Assembly: GCA_029891385.1 (NCBI GenBank)
Contig: CM057232.1
Coordinates: 66,959,824-67,023,823 of the forward strand
DNA length: 64,000 nt
Direction: 5' to 3'
Origin: Erythroxylum novogranatense
Lineage: Eukaryota; Streptophyta; Magnoliopsida; Malpighiales; Erythroxylaceae
The notes under the pieces are model-generated. The model did no database searches. It saw only the letters and a program-made list of their open reading frames with translations, and had not been told where the DNA came from. The position numbers and the translations under genes were made by a program. Positions within the stretch are counted from its first letter, which is position 1. Every line of letters begins with the position of its first letter. Of the stretch, positions 10,666 to 22,020 are shown in pieces.

Positions 10666-11259
10666 TTGCCCGAAGGAACTTGCTTCCATCAGGTAAAGAT
10701 GGCCATTGGAGGCAATTGCAAAGTCTATTCGAGTCATGAAGCGAAGAAGGCATCAGATGCCTCAACTACTTCAGGTATGTATGTCATTGAGGTTAATACT
10801 GTTTCTGATCATAACATTTGGGTATTTGATACTGGTTGTGGCTCACACATATGTAATGATATGCAGGGCCTAAGGGACAGTAGACAGCTCATGAAGAGAG
10901 AAGTAGACCTGCGTGTTGGAAATGGAGCAAGAGTTGCTGCATTAGCCGTAGGAACCTATATTTTGTCTCTCCCCACTGGGCTTGTACTCGAATTGGATGA
11001 TTGTTATTTTGTACCCGTTTTGACAAAGAACATATTGTCTGTTTCTTGTTTAAATAGAGCTGGTTTCCATTTGAATTTTAATAGCAATGGTTGTTCTATT
11101 AATTCTAATGGAATGCTTTATGGTACTGGTACATTATGCAATGGTATTTACATATTAGATATGTCTCATCCAATTATGAATGTCAATGACACCAAACGGC
11201 ATAAAAGAGATAATTTAAAGTCAACTTACTTATGGCATTGTCGACAGCCATATAAATGA
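10666..11259 (+). pseudogene. Element B protease and GAG-pre-integrase region
   Basis: The frame carries WVFDTGCGSHIC, with the aspartic protease DTG triad, then VDLRVGNGARVAALAVG and a GAG-pre-integrase region ending STYLWHCR, where the frame is lost. The 5' part overlaps the broken zinc knuckle. Strong family call; open only as a fragment. Confidence 0.8.
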
Positions 11260-11938
11260 GACACGCATCGCTAAACTCCATAAGAGTGGCGCTTAGGGTC
11301 ATTTGATTATGAATCATATGACACATGCGAATCTTGTTTATTAGGCAAGATGACTAAGTTACCCTTCAAGGAAAGGGTGAACGAGCGACTGGAGTATTAG
11401 ACCTAGCACATTCAGATGTATGCGGTCCGATGTCCATCCATGCTAGAAGTGGTTGTCGTTACTTCATTACCTTTATCGATGATTATTCTCGATATGGGTA
11501 CTTGTATTCGATGAGATACAAATCTGAAGCGCTTGAAAAGTTCAAACAATTCGACATGAAGTAGAAAATCAGCTTGGTAAAAGTATCAAGGCATTACGAT
11601 CCGATCGTGGTGGAGAATACTTAGACCAACAGCTTCGGATTATCTCGTAGATAATGGCATTTTATCTCGATGGACTCCTCCTTACACACCACAAAGACAA
11701 TGGTGTGGTTGAAAGGAGAAATCGAACCTTGTTGGACATGGTACGATCAATGATGGGTTTCGCACGCTACCAAAATCGCTTTGGGGGTATCGCTAAAGAC
11801 AAATTGCTTTACTTGTTAAACAGAGTTCCTCTAAGACAGCTTGATGTTACTCCATATGAGATGTGGACTAACAGAAAACCTTATCTTTCTCATTTGAAAG
11901 TTTGGGGTTGTCACCGCTTCGTGAAGCGGATTCAATGA
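11260..11938 (+). pseudogene. Element B integrase, frameshifted
   Basis: Pieces in different frames give the CESCLLGKMTKLPF zinc-binding end, the core around DVCGPM and DDYSRYGYLYS, SDRGGEYL near 11600, and NGVVERRNRTLLDMVRSMM (11700-11760) with the catalytic Glu. The last piece, to 11938, ends in LKVWGCHRFVKRI. Stops and frameshifts occur at about 11395 and 11560-11650. Confidence 0.75.
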
Positions 11939-11965
11939 TAAGCTCAAGCAAAGTCCGACAAGTGT

Positions 11966-13360
11966 TTGTTTGTAGGATATCCTAAAGAGACCATGGGATA
12001 TCAATTCTACCTTGCTGAGGAACAAAAGGTGTTTGTTTCAAAGCATGCTGTCTTCTTAGAGAAAGAGTTTCTTCTGCAAGAAGACAGTGGGAGCAAAGTC
12101 GAACTTAAAGAAGTTCAAGATGCTCAAACAGAAACAGATCAACTGCCTGAACCTGAGACTGTCACTCATTCAAATGAAGTAACAGTTCAACTTTCTACTA
12201 CACACGAAGTTCGTAGATCAAGTAGGATACGCACTGTTCTCGAGAAATATGGATTTCTCGTAAGTGAACAGAATGACGTATTGCTCATAGAAGATGATGA
12301 GCCTGCTACCTATGAAGAGGTTTTGAAAAGTTCAGAGTCTGAAAAATGGCTTTGCGCCATGAAAGCCGAAATGGATTCCATGTACGAAAACCAAGTATGG
12401 ACTTTGGTGACTGCACCCGAAGGAATCAAGCCCATAGGGTGCAAATGGGTATTCAAGAAGAAAACCGACATGGATGGTAATGTGATTACTTATAAAGCAA
12501 GGCTTGAGGCCAAAGGATTTCGTCAAAGACAAGGAGTTGACTATGACGAGACCTTCAGCCCCGTAGCAATGCTTAAATCCATTCGGATACTCCTAGCCAT
12601 TGCCGCTCATTATGATTATGAGATATGGCAAATGGATGTGAAGACAACTTTCCTTAATGGAAATTTGGCCGAGGATGTGTACATGACACAACCAGAGGGC
12701 TTCACTTCCATCGATGGCGAAAAGGTATGCAAGCTTCAGAAATCCATTTATGGATTGAAGCAAGCATCCAGGAGTTGGAACATCCATTTTGATGAGTCAA
12801 TCAAAGAGTTTGGTTTCTCACAAAATCTGGATGAACACCGTGTGTACAAGAAGGTTAATGGACTGCAATCGTATTCCTCAGTGCTATATGTGGATGACAT
12901 ATTATTACTAGGAAACGATGTCTCGATGCTACAATCACCAAGATTTGGTTGTCCAAACAATTTGCCATGAAGGACCTTGGTGAAGCAACTTATATCCTCG
13001 GATAAAGATTTATAGAGATAGATCAAAGAGGTTGCTTGGTCTTTCACAATCATCGACATAGACAAGATGCTAAAGAGGTTTAGCATGGAGCAATCCAAGA
13101 GGGGTTTCTTCCCATGTCTCATGGGATAACACTCTCGAAATCTATGTGTCCTAAGACACAAGATGAGAGGATGCGCATGGATCGATCCCGTATGTGTTCG
13201 CAGAGGATCGATCATGTATGCTATGTTATGTACGAGGCCCGATGTATCGTATGCTCGAGTGTCACGAGCGATACCAATCGGATCCTCGGTGAGGGTCATC
13301 GGGTGGTCATCGAGAATATCCTCAAGTACTTGCGAAGGACTAAGGATGTTTTCTTGATAT
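11966..13360 (+). pseudogene. Element B reverse transcriptase
   Basis: The longest intact piece, 11966-12970, starts with the integrase tail (FVGYPKETMGYQFYL) and runs through GCKWVFKKK, ARLEAKGFRQ, DYDETFSPVA, QMDVKTTFLNG and SIYGLKQASRSWN to the catalytic LYVDDILLLGND. After 12970 the thumb and connection region is shifted between frames and degraded to about 13360. Confidence 0.85.
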
Positions 13361-13861
13361 ATGGAGATGGAAATCTCCAGTGAGCGGGCATACGGATGCC
13401 GCTTTCAATCGATAAGGATGATTCAAAATCCCGCCAGTTATGTTTTCACACTGAACGGCGGAGCAGTCAGTTGGAAGAGTTCCAAACAAGAGACGACGAC
13501 TGATTCAACGACCGAGGCAGAGTACATTGCTGCATCAGAGGCAGCAAAGGAAGTTGTTTGGATCAAGAAGTTCATTACTGAACTTGGTGTGGTTCCTAGC
13601 TGTGATGGGCCCATACAGTTGTATTGTGACAACAATGGGGCTATTGCTCAGGCAAAGGAACCAAGGTCTCACCAACGATCTAAACACGTACTCCGCAGAT
13701 ATCATCTGATTCGAGAGATCATTGCCAGAGGTGATGTCGCGATCGAGAGAATTCCCACAGAACAGAACATTGCTGATCCGTTGACGAAGCCATTGTCACA
13801 GAAGAGTTTTGATTCTCATGTACTCGCTTATGGTATTAGATACCAAGGCGATTGGCTTTAG
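13361..13861 (+). pseudogene. Element B RNase H, C-terminal end of pol
   Basis: An open frame with the copia RNase H motifs VSWKSSKQ, DSTTEAEYIAASEAAKE, YCDNNGAI, KHVLRRYHLIRE and NIADPLTKPLSQ, ending in a TAG just before the polypurine tract. The N-terminal Asp (usually in a DAD-type motif) lies in the damaged 5' part. Confidence 0.85.
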
Positions 13862-13862
13862 G

Positions 13863-13876
13863 TCAAGTGGGAGATT
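13863..13876 (+). other. Element B polypurine tract
   Basis: Purine-rich TCAAGTGGGAGATT-type sequence immediately before the 3' LTR. Confidence 0.7.
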
Positions 13877-15760
13877 TGCAGGTGTAAGTCGACTTGTATT
13901 GAGATGTAAGTCGACTTATACCAGTTCGGTACGTGTAAGTCGACTTATTCGTGTACAGTACCGTAAGATTGTTAGAGTAGTGCCCTAAAGGCAATCCCCT
14001 TTAGCGCTTTTTGTTCATAGTCATGTACAGACTTTATGAATAAATAAAGAAAGGCATGTTTCATTTATTTGATGTTCTTTATGAATTGATATTGATCGTT
14101 AATCAAATTAATGAAGTCCATGATATATGACATAGCATGAAGGAAATTATGATGTGATCATAATCCTGAGATTCCTATCATGTGCAATTATGTCAGTATC
14201 TAAATTCTCCCTAGTCATAGGATTAATGAGACTGGACATCATTAATCCCATGACGATTAGCATATGTTATACTCCTCGATTGGATCAAGCGGTGGATTTG
14301 AAGCTGTAAATATGGGATATTTAGAGTTGACATGTGGATGCTTACTAGCAGTAGTAAGTACATTGGATGACCTGCCATGAGATTATCACATGGATGTCCT
14401 ATTCTAATGTCAGTGATAATCTCATCATAGCAATGGTGCAAGTATCCTTAGACTTGAGGTACTCAAGGATATCTTGGATATTGATTCTGTGCTTTGACTC
14501 CATTCCTTGTTGCCTTTCAGAGGTTACTCATAGGGTGGTGCTTGGGTACAGCTTGAGGTATTCGAAGATAATTGAGTAGCCAATAAAGGATTCATCACTT
14601 CTGTGATAGCAGAACAGATACCCTGGCCTCTTGTCAAGATCATTACTTTAAGTCTCTGGCCGGAGCATAATTATGTCATGAAGAGGGTCTTCATGGACAT
14701 ATAAAGTAATGAGTCCTAAGACAGGAACTTATATCACTTGGGCTAGACTTAGTCTAGTAAGAGTTGACACTTTGACCATACTCATAACCAAGTGGGGTAT
14801 AGGATGTTGAAAGGACGAATTGCACGGTAATTATCTATGGAAGGGTTCGTGATCTGGTTCGTGATGAATTCATCAAACCAATTACTTTCCGGTCAATTGG
14901 GGGTCATGATGTGTTGCTAGACGCCGCTCATAACTTGCTCAGATTAATTGTTAATCTAAGTGGCCAACATAACCGGGAATCTAAAGGGTCACACGCATAA
15001 GAGTGTTTCAGAGAATCCGTAAGTTTTGGACAGAGATCCAATAAATGGAGAGCAAACGAATTAAATGGATCCCGATGAGATTGGGATATGTCCCGATGAG
15101 ATCGCGACATCAATATTGCTGAAAAAGGTTTTCGGGGGTTTATCCCATATCGGGACCCTGAGAGTTTAGGACCCAACCCAGTGTGACTGGACCACTTCAG
15201 CATTTATTTATATATATATACATAATTGATTAATTAATTAATTAATTAATTAATTAATTAATATATGTGTTGAAACGTGGAAGATGGAGGAGGAGGCTAA
15301 TCCATTTAACTTTATATATATATATATATAAAAGTGGCTTACGTGGGACTCTCTCCACCATAAGTTTTGAATGTGTCTTTTAAGTGTTAAAAGACATATG
15401 AAAAGGAGAGTTAGATGAGGATGGTTCGTGGGTTTTGGAATAAGAGTAAGAAGAAAGGATTTTGGAAAATCCTAAGCTCTTCTTTTCACACCATCGCTCA
15501 TCGCTTTCTTCTCCATTGATTCAAGCTCTCGAGACGGGTAGGTCTAGCAACCTTTACTTTGTTCTTGCTATTCCCGGTCAAAAGGGTTTGTCCGGTTAGG
15601 TTTCTGATTTCTCGTGGATAACTTTAGAGATAGTCTCTTTTGGCTATTCAGTTTGAATCTTCATACGTACACATAGATCCCGGCCTTGGGAAGGTCCCAT
15701 GACAAAATTTTTGTTTTCCTCACCTGGTACATGTGATGTACCTCCCGGGATTTTCCTACA
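13877..15760 (+). repeat. Element B, 3' LTR (1,884 bp)
   Basis: Colinear with 6018-7924, with palindromes at 13886, 13908 and 13937. Differs mainly by short deletions, many in homopolymer runs between 15480 and 15720. Confidence 0.9.
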
Positions 15761-15765
15761 CCATC
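15761..15765. repeat. Target duplication of copia B, right (CCATC)
   Basis: Exact copy of 6013-6017. Confidence 0.85.
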
Positions 15766-17393
15766 AACCTCTACTCCCTGAGCACTGACTACAAACCCTA
15801 AGAATACAAGTTTATCAATGCAAAATGTACACTTCTTAAGGTTCGTGATACAGCCCTCTGTCTCAATACATCCAAGACACACCTCACATGTATGACATGC
15901 TCATCAAGATTAGTGCTATAAATCAAGATGTCATCAAAGTAAACAACCACAAATTTACCAATAAATGCACACAAGACATGATTCATCAACCTCATAAAAG
16001 TCTCAAGGTGCATTAGTTAAACCAAATGGCATGACTAACCACCATACAACCCATATTTAGTTTTAAATGCTTTTCCATTCATCTCCTGGTTTCATTCTAA
16101 TCTGGTGGTATCCACTTTTCAAATCAATCTTTGTAAAGATACATGCAATTCATCAAACATATCATCTAACCTAGGAATAGGATGGCGATACTTTACAGTG
16201 ATTTTATTCACAGCTCTGCAGTCCACACATATCCTCTAGGTTCCATCTTTCTTTGATACCAGCAATACAGGTACAGCACACGGACTCAAGCTCTCCCTCA
16301 CATGTCCTTTCTCCAATAGCTCATCCACTTGCTTTTGAAGCTCCTTTGTCTCCTCAGGATTGCTTCTATAAGCTGGGTGATTAGGAATCTGAGCTCCGGG
16401 CACAAAGTCTATCTGGTGCTCTATGCCTCTCAAGGGTGGTAGTCCCTTGGGCATCTCCTTAGGAAAGACATCTAAATAATCCTGCAAAAGAGATGAAAAT
16501 ACACTAGGCAAAGAAACAAGAGGATTAGTATCAGAAACTAAACCCTCTCTATACCTAACTATCACAAGTGCTTTCTTCTCTCCAGTTTCTCTCCTCGTGT
16601 CTTTTCCTCTGGAATATAAACTTACTCTTTTCTCTTTCTTTTCACTTTTCTTTTCTCTCCCTGAACTTTTCTCTCCTGCACATCCCTCTTTCTTTTCCTC
16701 ACCCGTGCAGTCACTCCTTATTGGGCCACACTCAATTTTCTTTTGGGCCTCTTTTCTCTCATCATTTTTCTTTATCTCACTACCCAAACCCTCCTCTCTC
16801 TGTAAAGCCTTAACCTGGTCCAGGTAAATCTCATGAGGCGATAAAGGTAACAAAGTAAAGTTCTTGCCCTTGAATTTGAATGAGTACTTGTTTGTGTACC
16901 CATCATGTGATACGCGCCTATCAAATTGCCAAGGCCTCCTTAATAGCAAATGTCCTGCCTCTATAGGTATCACATCGCATAATACCTCATCCTCATACCT
17001 CCCTACAGAAAATGGTACCAGTACCTGTCTAGTCACCCTCACATCCGCACTATCATTAAACCACTATAACTTATATGGCTCCGGATGTTTCCTACATATC
17101 AAACCCAATTTCTCCACCATAGTTTGACTAGCCCCATTAGTACAACTACCTCCATCTATGATCAAGTTACACACCTTTCCACCTACCAAACACCTTGAAT
17201 GGAATAGGTTCTCCCTCTGATCCAGAATCTCATCTCTAACTCTAGCACTTAATACTCTCCTAACTACAAGTGCTTCTCCTGTGACAGCTCTTTCCACAGA
17301 TTCTTCATCATCATCACAAATACTATCACATGGCAAATCATCAACATCACTATCCTCAGAATCAATAACCCCGTTATCCTTCATACACATCAC
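15766..17393 (-). pseudogene. Element E protease and reverse transcriptase N-terminal part
   Basis: Protease lies at 17393-17064 (LIIDGGSCTN, a DGG variant of the triad common in this lineage). A TAG at 17064-17066 follows PYKL. The frame continues from 17042 with RVTRQVLVPFSVG and LLRRPWQFDR, a long charged Lys/Glu-rich linker (16800-16590), and RT start VFPKEMPKGLPPLRG to LLVSKKDGT. Another TAG interrupts RT at 16236. The fingers and palm then degrade by frameshift, with [11 protein letters not shown] and [12 protein letters not shown] recognisable at 16230-16100 and YFDDILIYS at about 15940. GFVVSAQGVEVD abuts the B insertion and joins to 6012. Confidence 0.8.
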
Positions 17394-18478
17394 TTTTCTA
17401 TTAGGGCATTAAGAAGCAATATGGCCAGTACCCAAACACTTAAAACATTTTATAGATGAATGTTTACCAGAAGTAGCTTGCGTATTTGAAGTACCTTTTA
17501 TTCAGATCCCCCAATTGATTTCTTAGGTGCTTCCTTGAAGTCCACCACTTTATCCTTGTACTTCTCCTCCTTTCTAGGCCATTTTGAGTTCCATGAATAA
17601 CTAGAACTTGCTCCACTCCTTGCGGCCAATCTAGCTTTAGGCTGTCTCTCCACCTTCATGGCCATGTTCACCATATCCTCAATCTCTAAATAATGTTGTA
17701 ACTCCACCACATTCGCTATCTCCCTATTCAATCCACTCAAGAACCTTTCCATGGTGTCCTCGGGGTCCTCCACTATATTAGCACGGATCATAGCAATCTC
17801 CATCTCCTTGTGGTAGTCCTCTACTGACTTAGACCCTTGGGTGAGTCTTTGGAGCTTTTGATGCATCTATCAATAATGATAATAGGGCACAAATCTCTTC
17901 CTCATACACGTCGTAATCGCTGCCCAAGTATGAATGGGTCTCTCTCCATTCCTCCTCCTTGATGTCACAAGCTGATCCCACCATATTAGTGCATAATCTG
18001 TAAATTCAACAGCATCAAGTTTTACATTTTTCTCCTTCGAGAAGTTATGACACTCGAAGATCATATCAACCTTCCTCTCCCACTCCAAGTACGCCTCAGC
18101 ATCATTCCTCCCCTTGAATGCTGGGATCTGCATCTTGATGGATTTGAGATCTCCATCTTGTCTGTCGAGGGGTTCTCCTCTCCGAGCTCTCCCAGGCATG
18201 CGCTCTTTAAAGTCCTCCACCTCCTCCACCTCATCAAATTCCTCCTCCTCAGGCTCATACCGTGGTGGTTGCCGATGAGGTGGTGGTTGTCGCTGACATA
18301 CATTTGCACGCCTGCCCTGAGGTTCCTCGCGTCTCCCTTGTCTGAGCTCTTCCATTTGTCCCCTAACCTCATTTAAGGCTAGATTGAACCTCTCAAATTG
18401 TTGTTGCATGGCTCTCAAAGTGAAAGTGGTGTTTGTATCTCCCCCTTGGTTGTCATCATTACTGCCTCCCTGTGACAT
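17394..18478 (-). pseudogene. Element E gag
   Basis: Start chosen at MSQGGSND (18478), the first Met with a gag-like acidic/Gln-rich N-terminus after the leader. The core includes IPAFKGRNDAEAYLEWERKV and WWDQLV. Two adjacent stops (17872-17867) follow RFVPYYHY, after which HQKLQRLTQGSKSVEDY continues in the same frame to 17498. After a frameshift, the CCHC knuckle CFKCLGTGHIAS is readable near 17450 with a TAA before its last Cys. Confidence 0.75.
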
Positions 18479-18529
18479 TGTAAATAAAATGATATACCTG
18501 CAAAACAAAGTTAGCGATAAACAACCTCA
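18479..18529 (-). other. Element E leader, gag-proximal part
   Basis: Short leader cut by the A insertion; continues at 43970. Confidence 0.6.
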
Positions 18530-18534
18530 CACAC
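18530..18534. repeat. Target duplication of element A, left (CACAC)
   Basis: Matches 43965-43969. Confidence 0.85.
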
Positions 18535-20679
18535 TGTTGGGCCCCGAATTTTTTTAATGATGTCTTTAAGCATGAATTGTGTTAATTATGTACTTAAGGC
18601 TTAGTTTGATTAAATTGGGAGTGTTAGTGCATAATTGAGATTAAATTGTGTTTAATGTGGTTTAAATGAGAATTAAGGGATAAAAGTATGTGAGGGCATT
18701 TTTGGGAAGGTTACTTGAGTTAGATAGGTTAAGGCTTGACAAGAGGGGTGTTTTGGTCTTTTCCTTTCTATTTAGACTTAAGTGATAAAATTAGAAGGAA
18801 AAGAAGAAATAAGAGAGAAAGAAAATAGAAGGAGAAGAAGAAGGTGTCGTAGCTTGAAAAAGAAGAAGAGGAGAATAGGGTTTGTGATCCAAGAGATTTT
18901 CGACAGATTTGGGACTTTTTTCGGGTAAATTTCGCTTCGTTTAATCTTGTTTTGGTTTGATTAAGCCTAAAGATAGGTTGAATGTGTTAGAATCGGTGGT
19001 TTAGGGTTTTTAGGAAAACGGGTAGAAATCCTTGGGTTGTTAGATTTGTGGCTGATTTTAAGGTTTGAATGAGTTGGAAATGTAGTATTGATCTTGAATC
19101 AAGGTTTAGGTGTGTTGCATTTGCTTAAGGGAAGGATTGAGGTTGGAAAAATGCTGAAAAGTCGGGTTCGGAGTCGTTCTCCAGACCCGCACGTCGCGAC
19201 GTGCGAATTTGTGCACGTCGCAGTGAGTAGCAGGCCTACGTCTCGACGTGCGAGAAGGAGCACGCCGCGACGGGCGAGAAAGTTGTACACGTTGCGGCGC
19301 ACACTTGCGTGCACGTCGTGGCGAGCACGGGCGTTCGCCGCGACGAGCCCTCTGTTTCCAGCAGCGATGCATTTTGGTATTTTGGTTGTATCTTGGGCTG
19401 TAGATGTCCAATTGAGGTAATTTTGGATTCGTTGTGACCTAGAGTTAAAGAGCTACAAGTTTTATGAAGAAGGGAAGTTTGGAATTTGCCTTTTAGGATT
19501 CGGGATTTAGATGGAAGTCGAGTATAGATTGTTAGTGATAGCGTTTTTGATTTTTGAAGTTTTTGATTATTTCCTTTGAATATTGTTTGAATGTAAACTT
19601 GGTTTGTTTTAGGAAACCAAGCCGACCTGATCCAATTGCAAGAGGAAGGACAACAGTGAGTTGGATTCTCGAGCGATATTAGGTGGGTAATATATTTATG
19701 GTTGTTGTGTGTATGGGCAATATGTGTATGCTTGCTTGCATGTGTGTGACACTGCTTTTGTTGAATTATAAGAAATATTGAAAATGCATTGTGATCATGA
19801 TTATGTACTGCCTTGATAGGCATTATGGCATTTTTGCAAGAATGAAAAGAACGGAAAGTATGAAAACTTTGATAAAATGCTTTGAGCATGAAATGAATTG
19901 TTATGTGCTTTGTGTGGGTGAGAGAGTAACGGATGGATAGTCACGTGCACGTCGATGTATAGCCTCTTCCCGGCTGCCCGTTTGAGGCCATGAGATCCTT
20001 GAGAAATCGGACTCGGATAGTTTACGGTATAAACTTCGGTTTATCCGGATCGTTTTACGGAACTCTCGAGCCAATTGTTGTGCATACATTATTGATTTGT
20101 TGGGCATGACGCATATTAATTGTTATATTGTGAAATCACATGACATATTATTGTGATGATTGTAAATTGATAGATGTTGACTTGTTTATGCTTGTATATA
20201 CATATATATGTTTGATTGTGTGGCTCGTTGCCAATGGTTATAAATGTATATGCCACTGAGCTTCGCAGCTCACCCTATTATCTCCCACTCCTCAGGTGCA
20301 GAACGAGTCGATCGTTGATCTTGCAAGGCATCAGAAACTCCAAGATAGTTAGGAGCTTTGTATTAAGTTAGTATTTTGGTTGGCCCTCCGAGCATATCAT
20401 CATGGAGCATTTTCATGTATTTTGGATTTAGACTTTATTCTGTATTATGTATGGTTGAGAATACTTGTTTAAATTTTTGGATTGTAATGCCATGAAGTCC
20501 CTTGGTTTATGGGGTGTTTAATTCATAGATGGAATGTATGTGTATAATGTGTGTATGTATGTTTGTGTGAATCGAATTATGTATGGATGTTGGGATTGGG
20601 TCCAATATGTTTGGGAGCGCGTCGCTGGCGCAGCCCAGGGGGCCACCTCGGGAATAGGAATCTAGACCCGGGCTCAACA
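18535..20679 (+). repeat. Element A, 5' LTR (2,145 bp)
   Basis: Starts TGTTGGGCCCCGAATTTTT, ends GACCCGGGCTCAACA. Contains a CpG-rich island at 19180-19355 with the palindrome CACGTCGCGACGTG (19190-19203), and CCAAT/TATA motifs near 20232-20245. Confidence 0.9.
20239..20245 (+). promoter_or_regulatory. Probable TATA box of A-family LTR
   Basis: TATAAAT preceded by CCAAT (GCCAATGG). Conserved at 25843-25849 and 46993-46999. Confidence 0.45.
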
Positions 20680-20683
20680 TGTT

Positions 20684-20695
20684 TGGTATCAGAGC
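20684..20695 (+). other. Element A primer binding site
   Basis: TGGTATCAGAGC, initiator-Met tRNA complement, four bases after the LTR. Confidence 0.9.
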
Positions 20696-20864
20696 GCCTA
20701 GGTTTAGTGTCCTTGGCTTAGAATGCATAGTAGGATGAATTGTTTGGTATATGATTATGTGTTGCATTGATTGATTTCATTACGTGACATGCATATCATG
20801 CATACATGTAGGAATTAAGATTGATATATAGCTAATCCTTAGTGTCTATCTTTGAAGGAGTACG

Positions 20865-22020
20865 ATGCCACCTCGTAGAAGGACACGAGAAGTTCTACAA
20901 GGAATTGTTGCACCTGACTCTCCGACTAGAGACGAGAGGACTGATGAGTCGGTAGCCCCAGGGAATGCTGAGGCTTCTGTAGGGCTAGGTAGTGAGCCCC
21001 TTCCATCGCAGACTCAGGAGTCGCCGGGTATGCAGGAGCCAGTGCCTCTGCTGGATCCGAGGTTGTTTCAGGCATTTACCTAGGCATTTGTTCAGGCTAT
21101 GGGTCAGATGCCACAGCCTTCTGCTTCAGCCCCAGCGAAGAAGGGGAGACGATTCGACAAGTTGAGGAAATATGGAGCAGTGGACTTCTATGGGACCACT
21201 GATCCTGAGGAAGCTGAGACATGGCTGAGAAAGACCGAGAGGATGCTAGATCAGATGGAGTGTGAGGATGACGAGAGAGTCATCTATGATGCAAGTCTGC
21301 TTCAGGGGGATGTTCTGCATTGGTGGGAGACTGTGCCAGGGAGTCAGATGAGACCAGTAGGGTTGACATGGCAGGACTTCCTTGCTACTTTCTGGAAGAA
21401 ATATCTATCTGAAGTGTACATTCAGTAGAAACAGAAGGAGTTCCTTAGTCTTACCCAGAGGGAGATGACAGTCAGTGAGTATGAGCGTCGGTTCACCCAG
21501 TTGGCGAGATATGTTTCAGATCTGATGTTGAGTGAGGCTGCTAGATGTTGCCGGTTTGAGTTGGGTCTGCATTTGGCCATCAGAGAGAAAGTGATAGTGC
21601 AGAACTTCTGTGACTTTTAGCAGTTGGTTGAGGCAGCACTGAGGGTTGAGAACATAGAGAATATCAAGAGTGCTGTGAACAAGAAGAGAAAAGGAAGAGA
21701 GCAGTTCAAGAGGGGAAGTAGTACTAGTACTCTTATCCCAGACAGGAGTGCCAGGAGGTTCCCTGTTCAGTCTGAGGAGAGGAGCAGTGGTGCGAGCCGA
21801 CCTAGGCCTATGAAGACTTCTGTTGTTTCTCACCAAGCCTCAACGGTGGGCGGCAGTAAAAGGGGAGATGGGGATAGGCCATTTATTCCAAAGTGCGAGC
21901 ATTGCGGGAGACCCCATAGAGGAGAGTGCTACAGATTGTCAGGAGCTTGCTTTAACTATGGGGAGAAGGGACACATTGCTAGAGAGTGTCCTCAACCTCC
22001 ACGACAAGAGAGAAGCCAGA
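20865..22020 (+). pseudogene. Element A gag
   Basis: Starts at ATG 20865 (MPPRRRTREVLQG, shared with element C). Core KYGAVDFYGTTDPEEAE and LLQGDVLHWWETVPGS, then EYERRFTQLARY. The frame is interrupted by three TAG codons (21081, 21426, 21618) without any frameshift. The zinc knuckle reads [14 protein letters not shown]: the second Cys of CCHC is Tyr, whereas element C keeps Cys. Confidence 0.85.

Larger units (their letters stand above)
6018..15760 (+). mobile_element. Element B: full-length Ty1/copia retrotransposon
   Basis: LTRs 6018-7924 and 13877-15760, perfect 5-bp duplication CCATC, initiator-Met PBS, and domain order gag, protease, integrase, RT, RNase H, which is diagnostic of copia. 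LTR ends are TGCAGG...TTTTCCTACA. A 2-kb leader separates PBS and gag. The coding region is broken by several frameshifts. LTR length and the protease and integrase sequence suggest an Angela/TAR-type lineage, tentatively. Confidence 0.9.
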
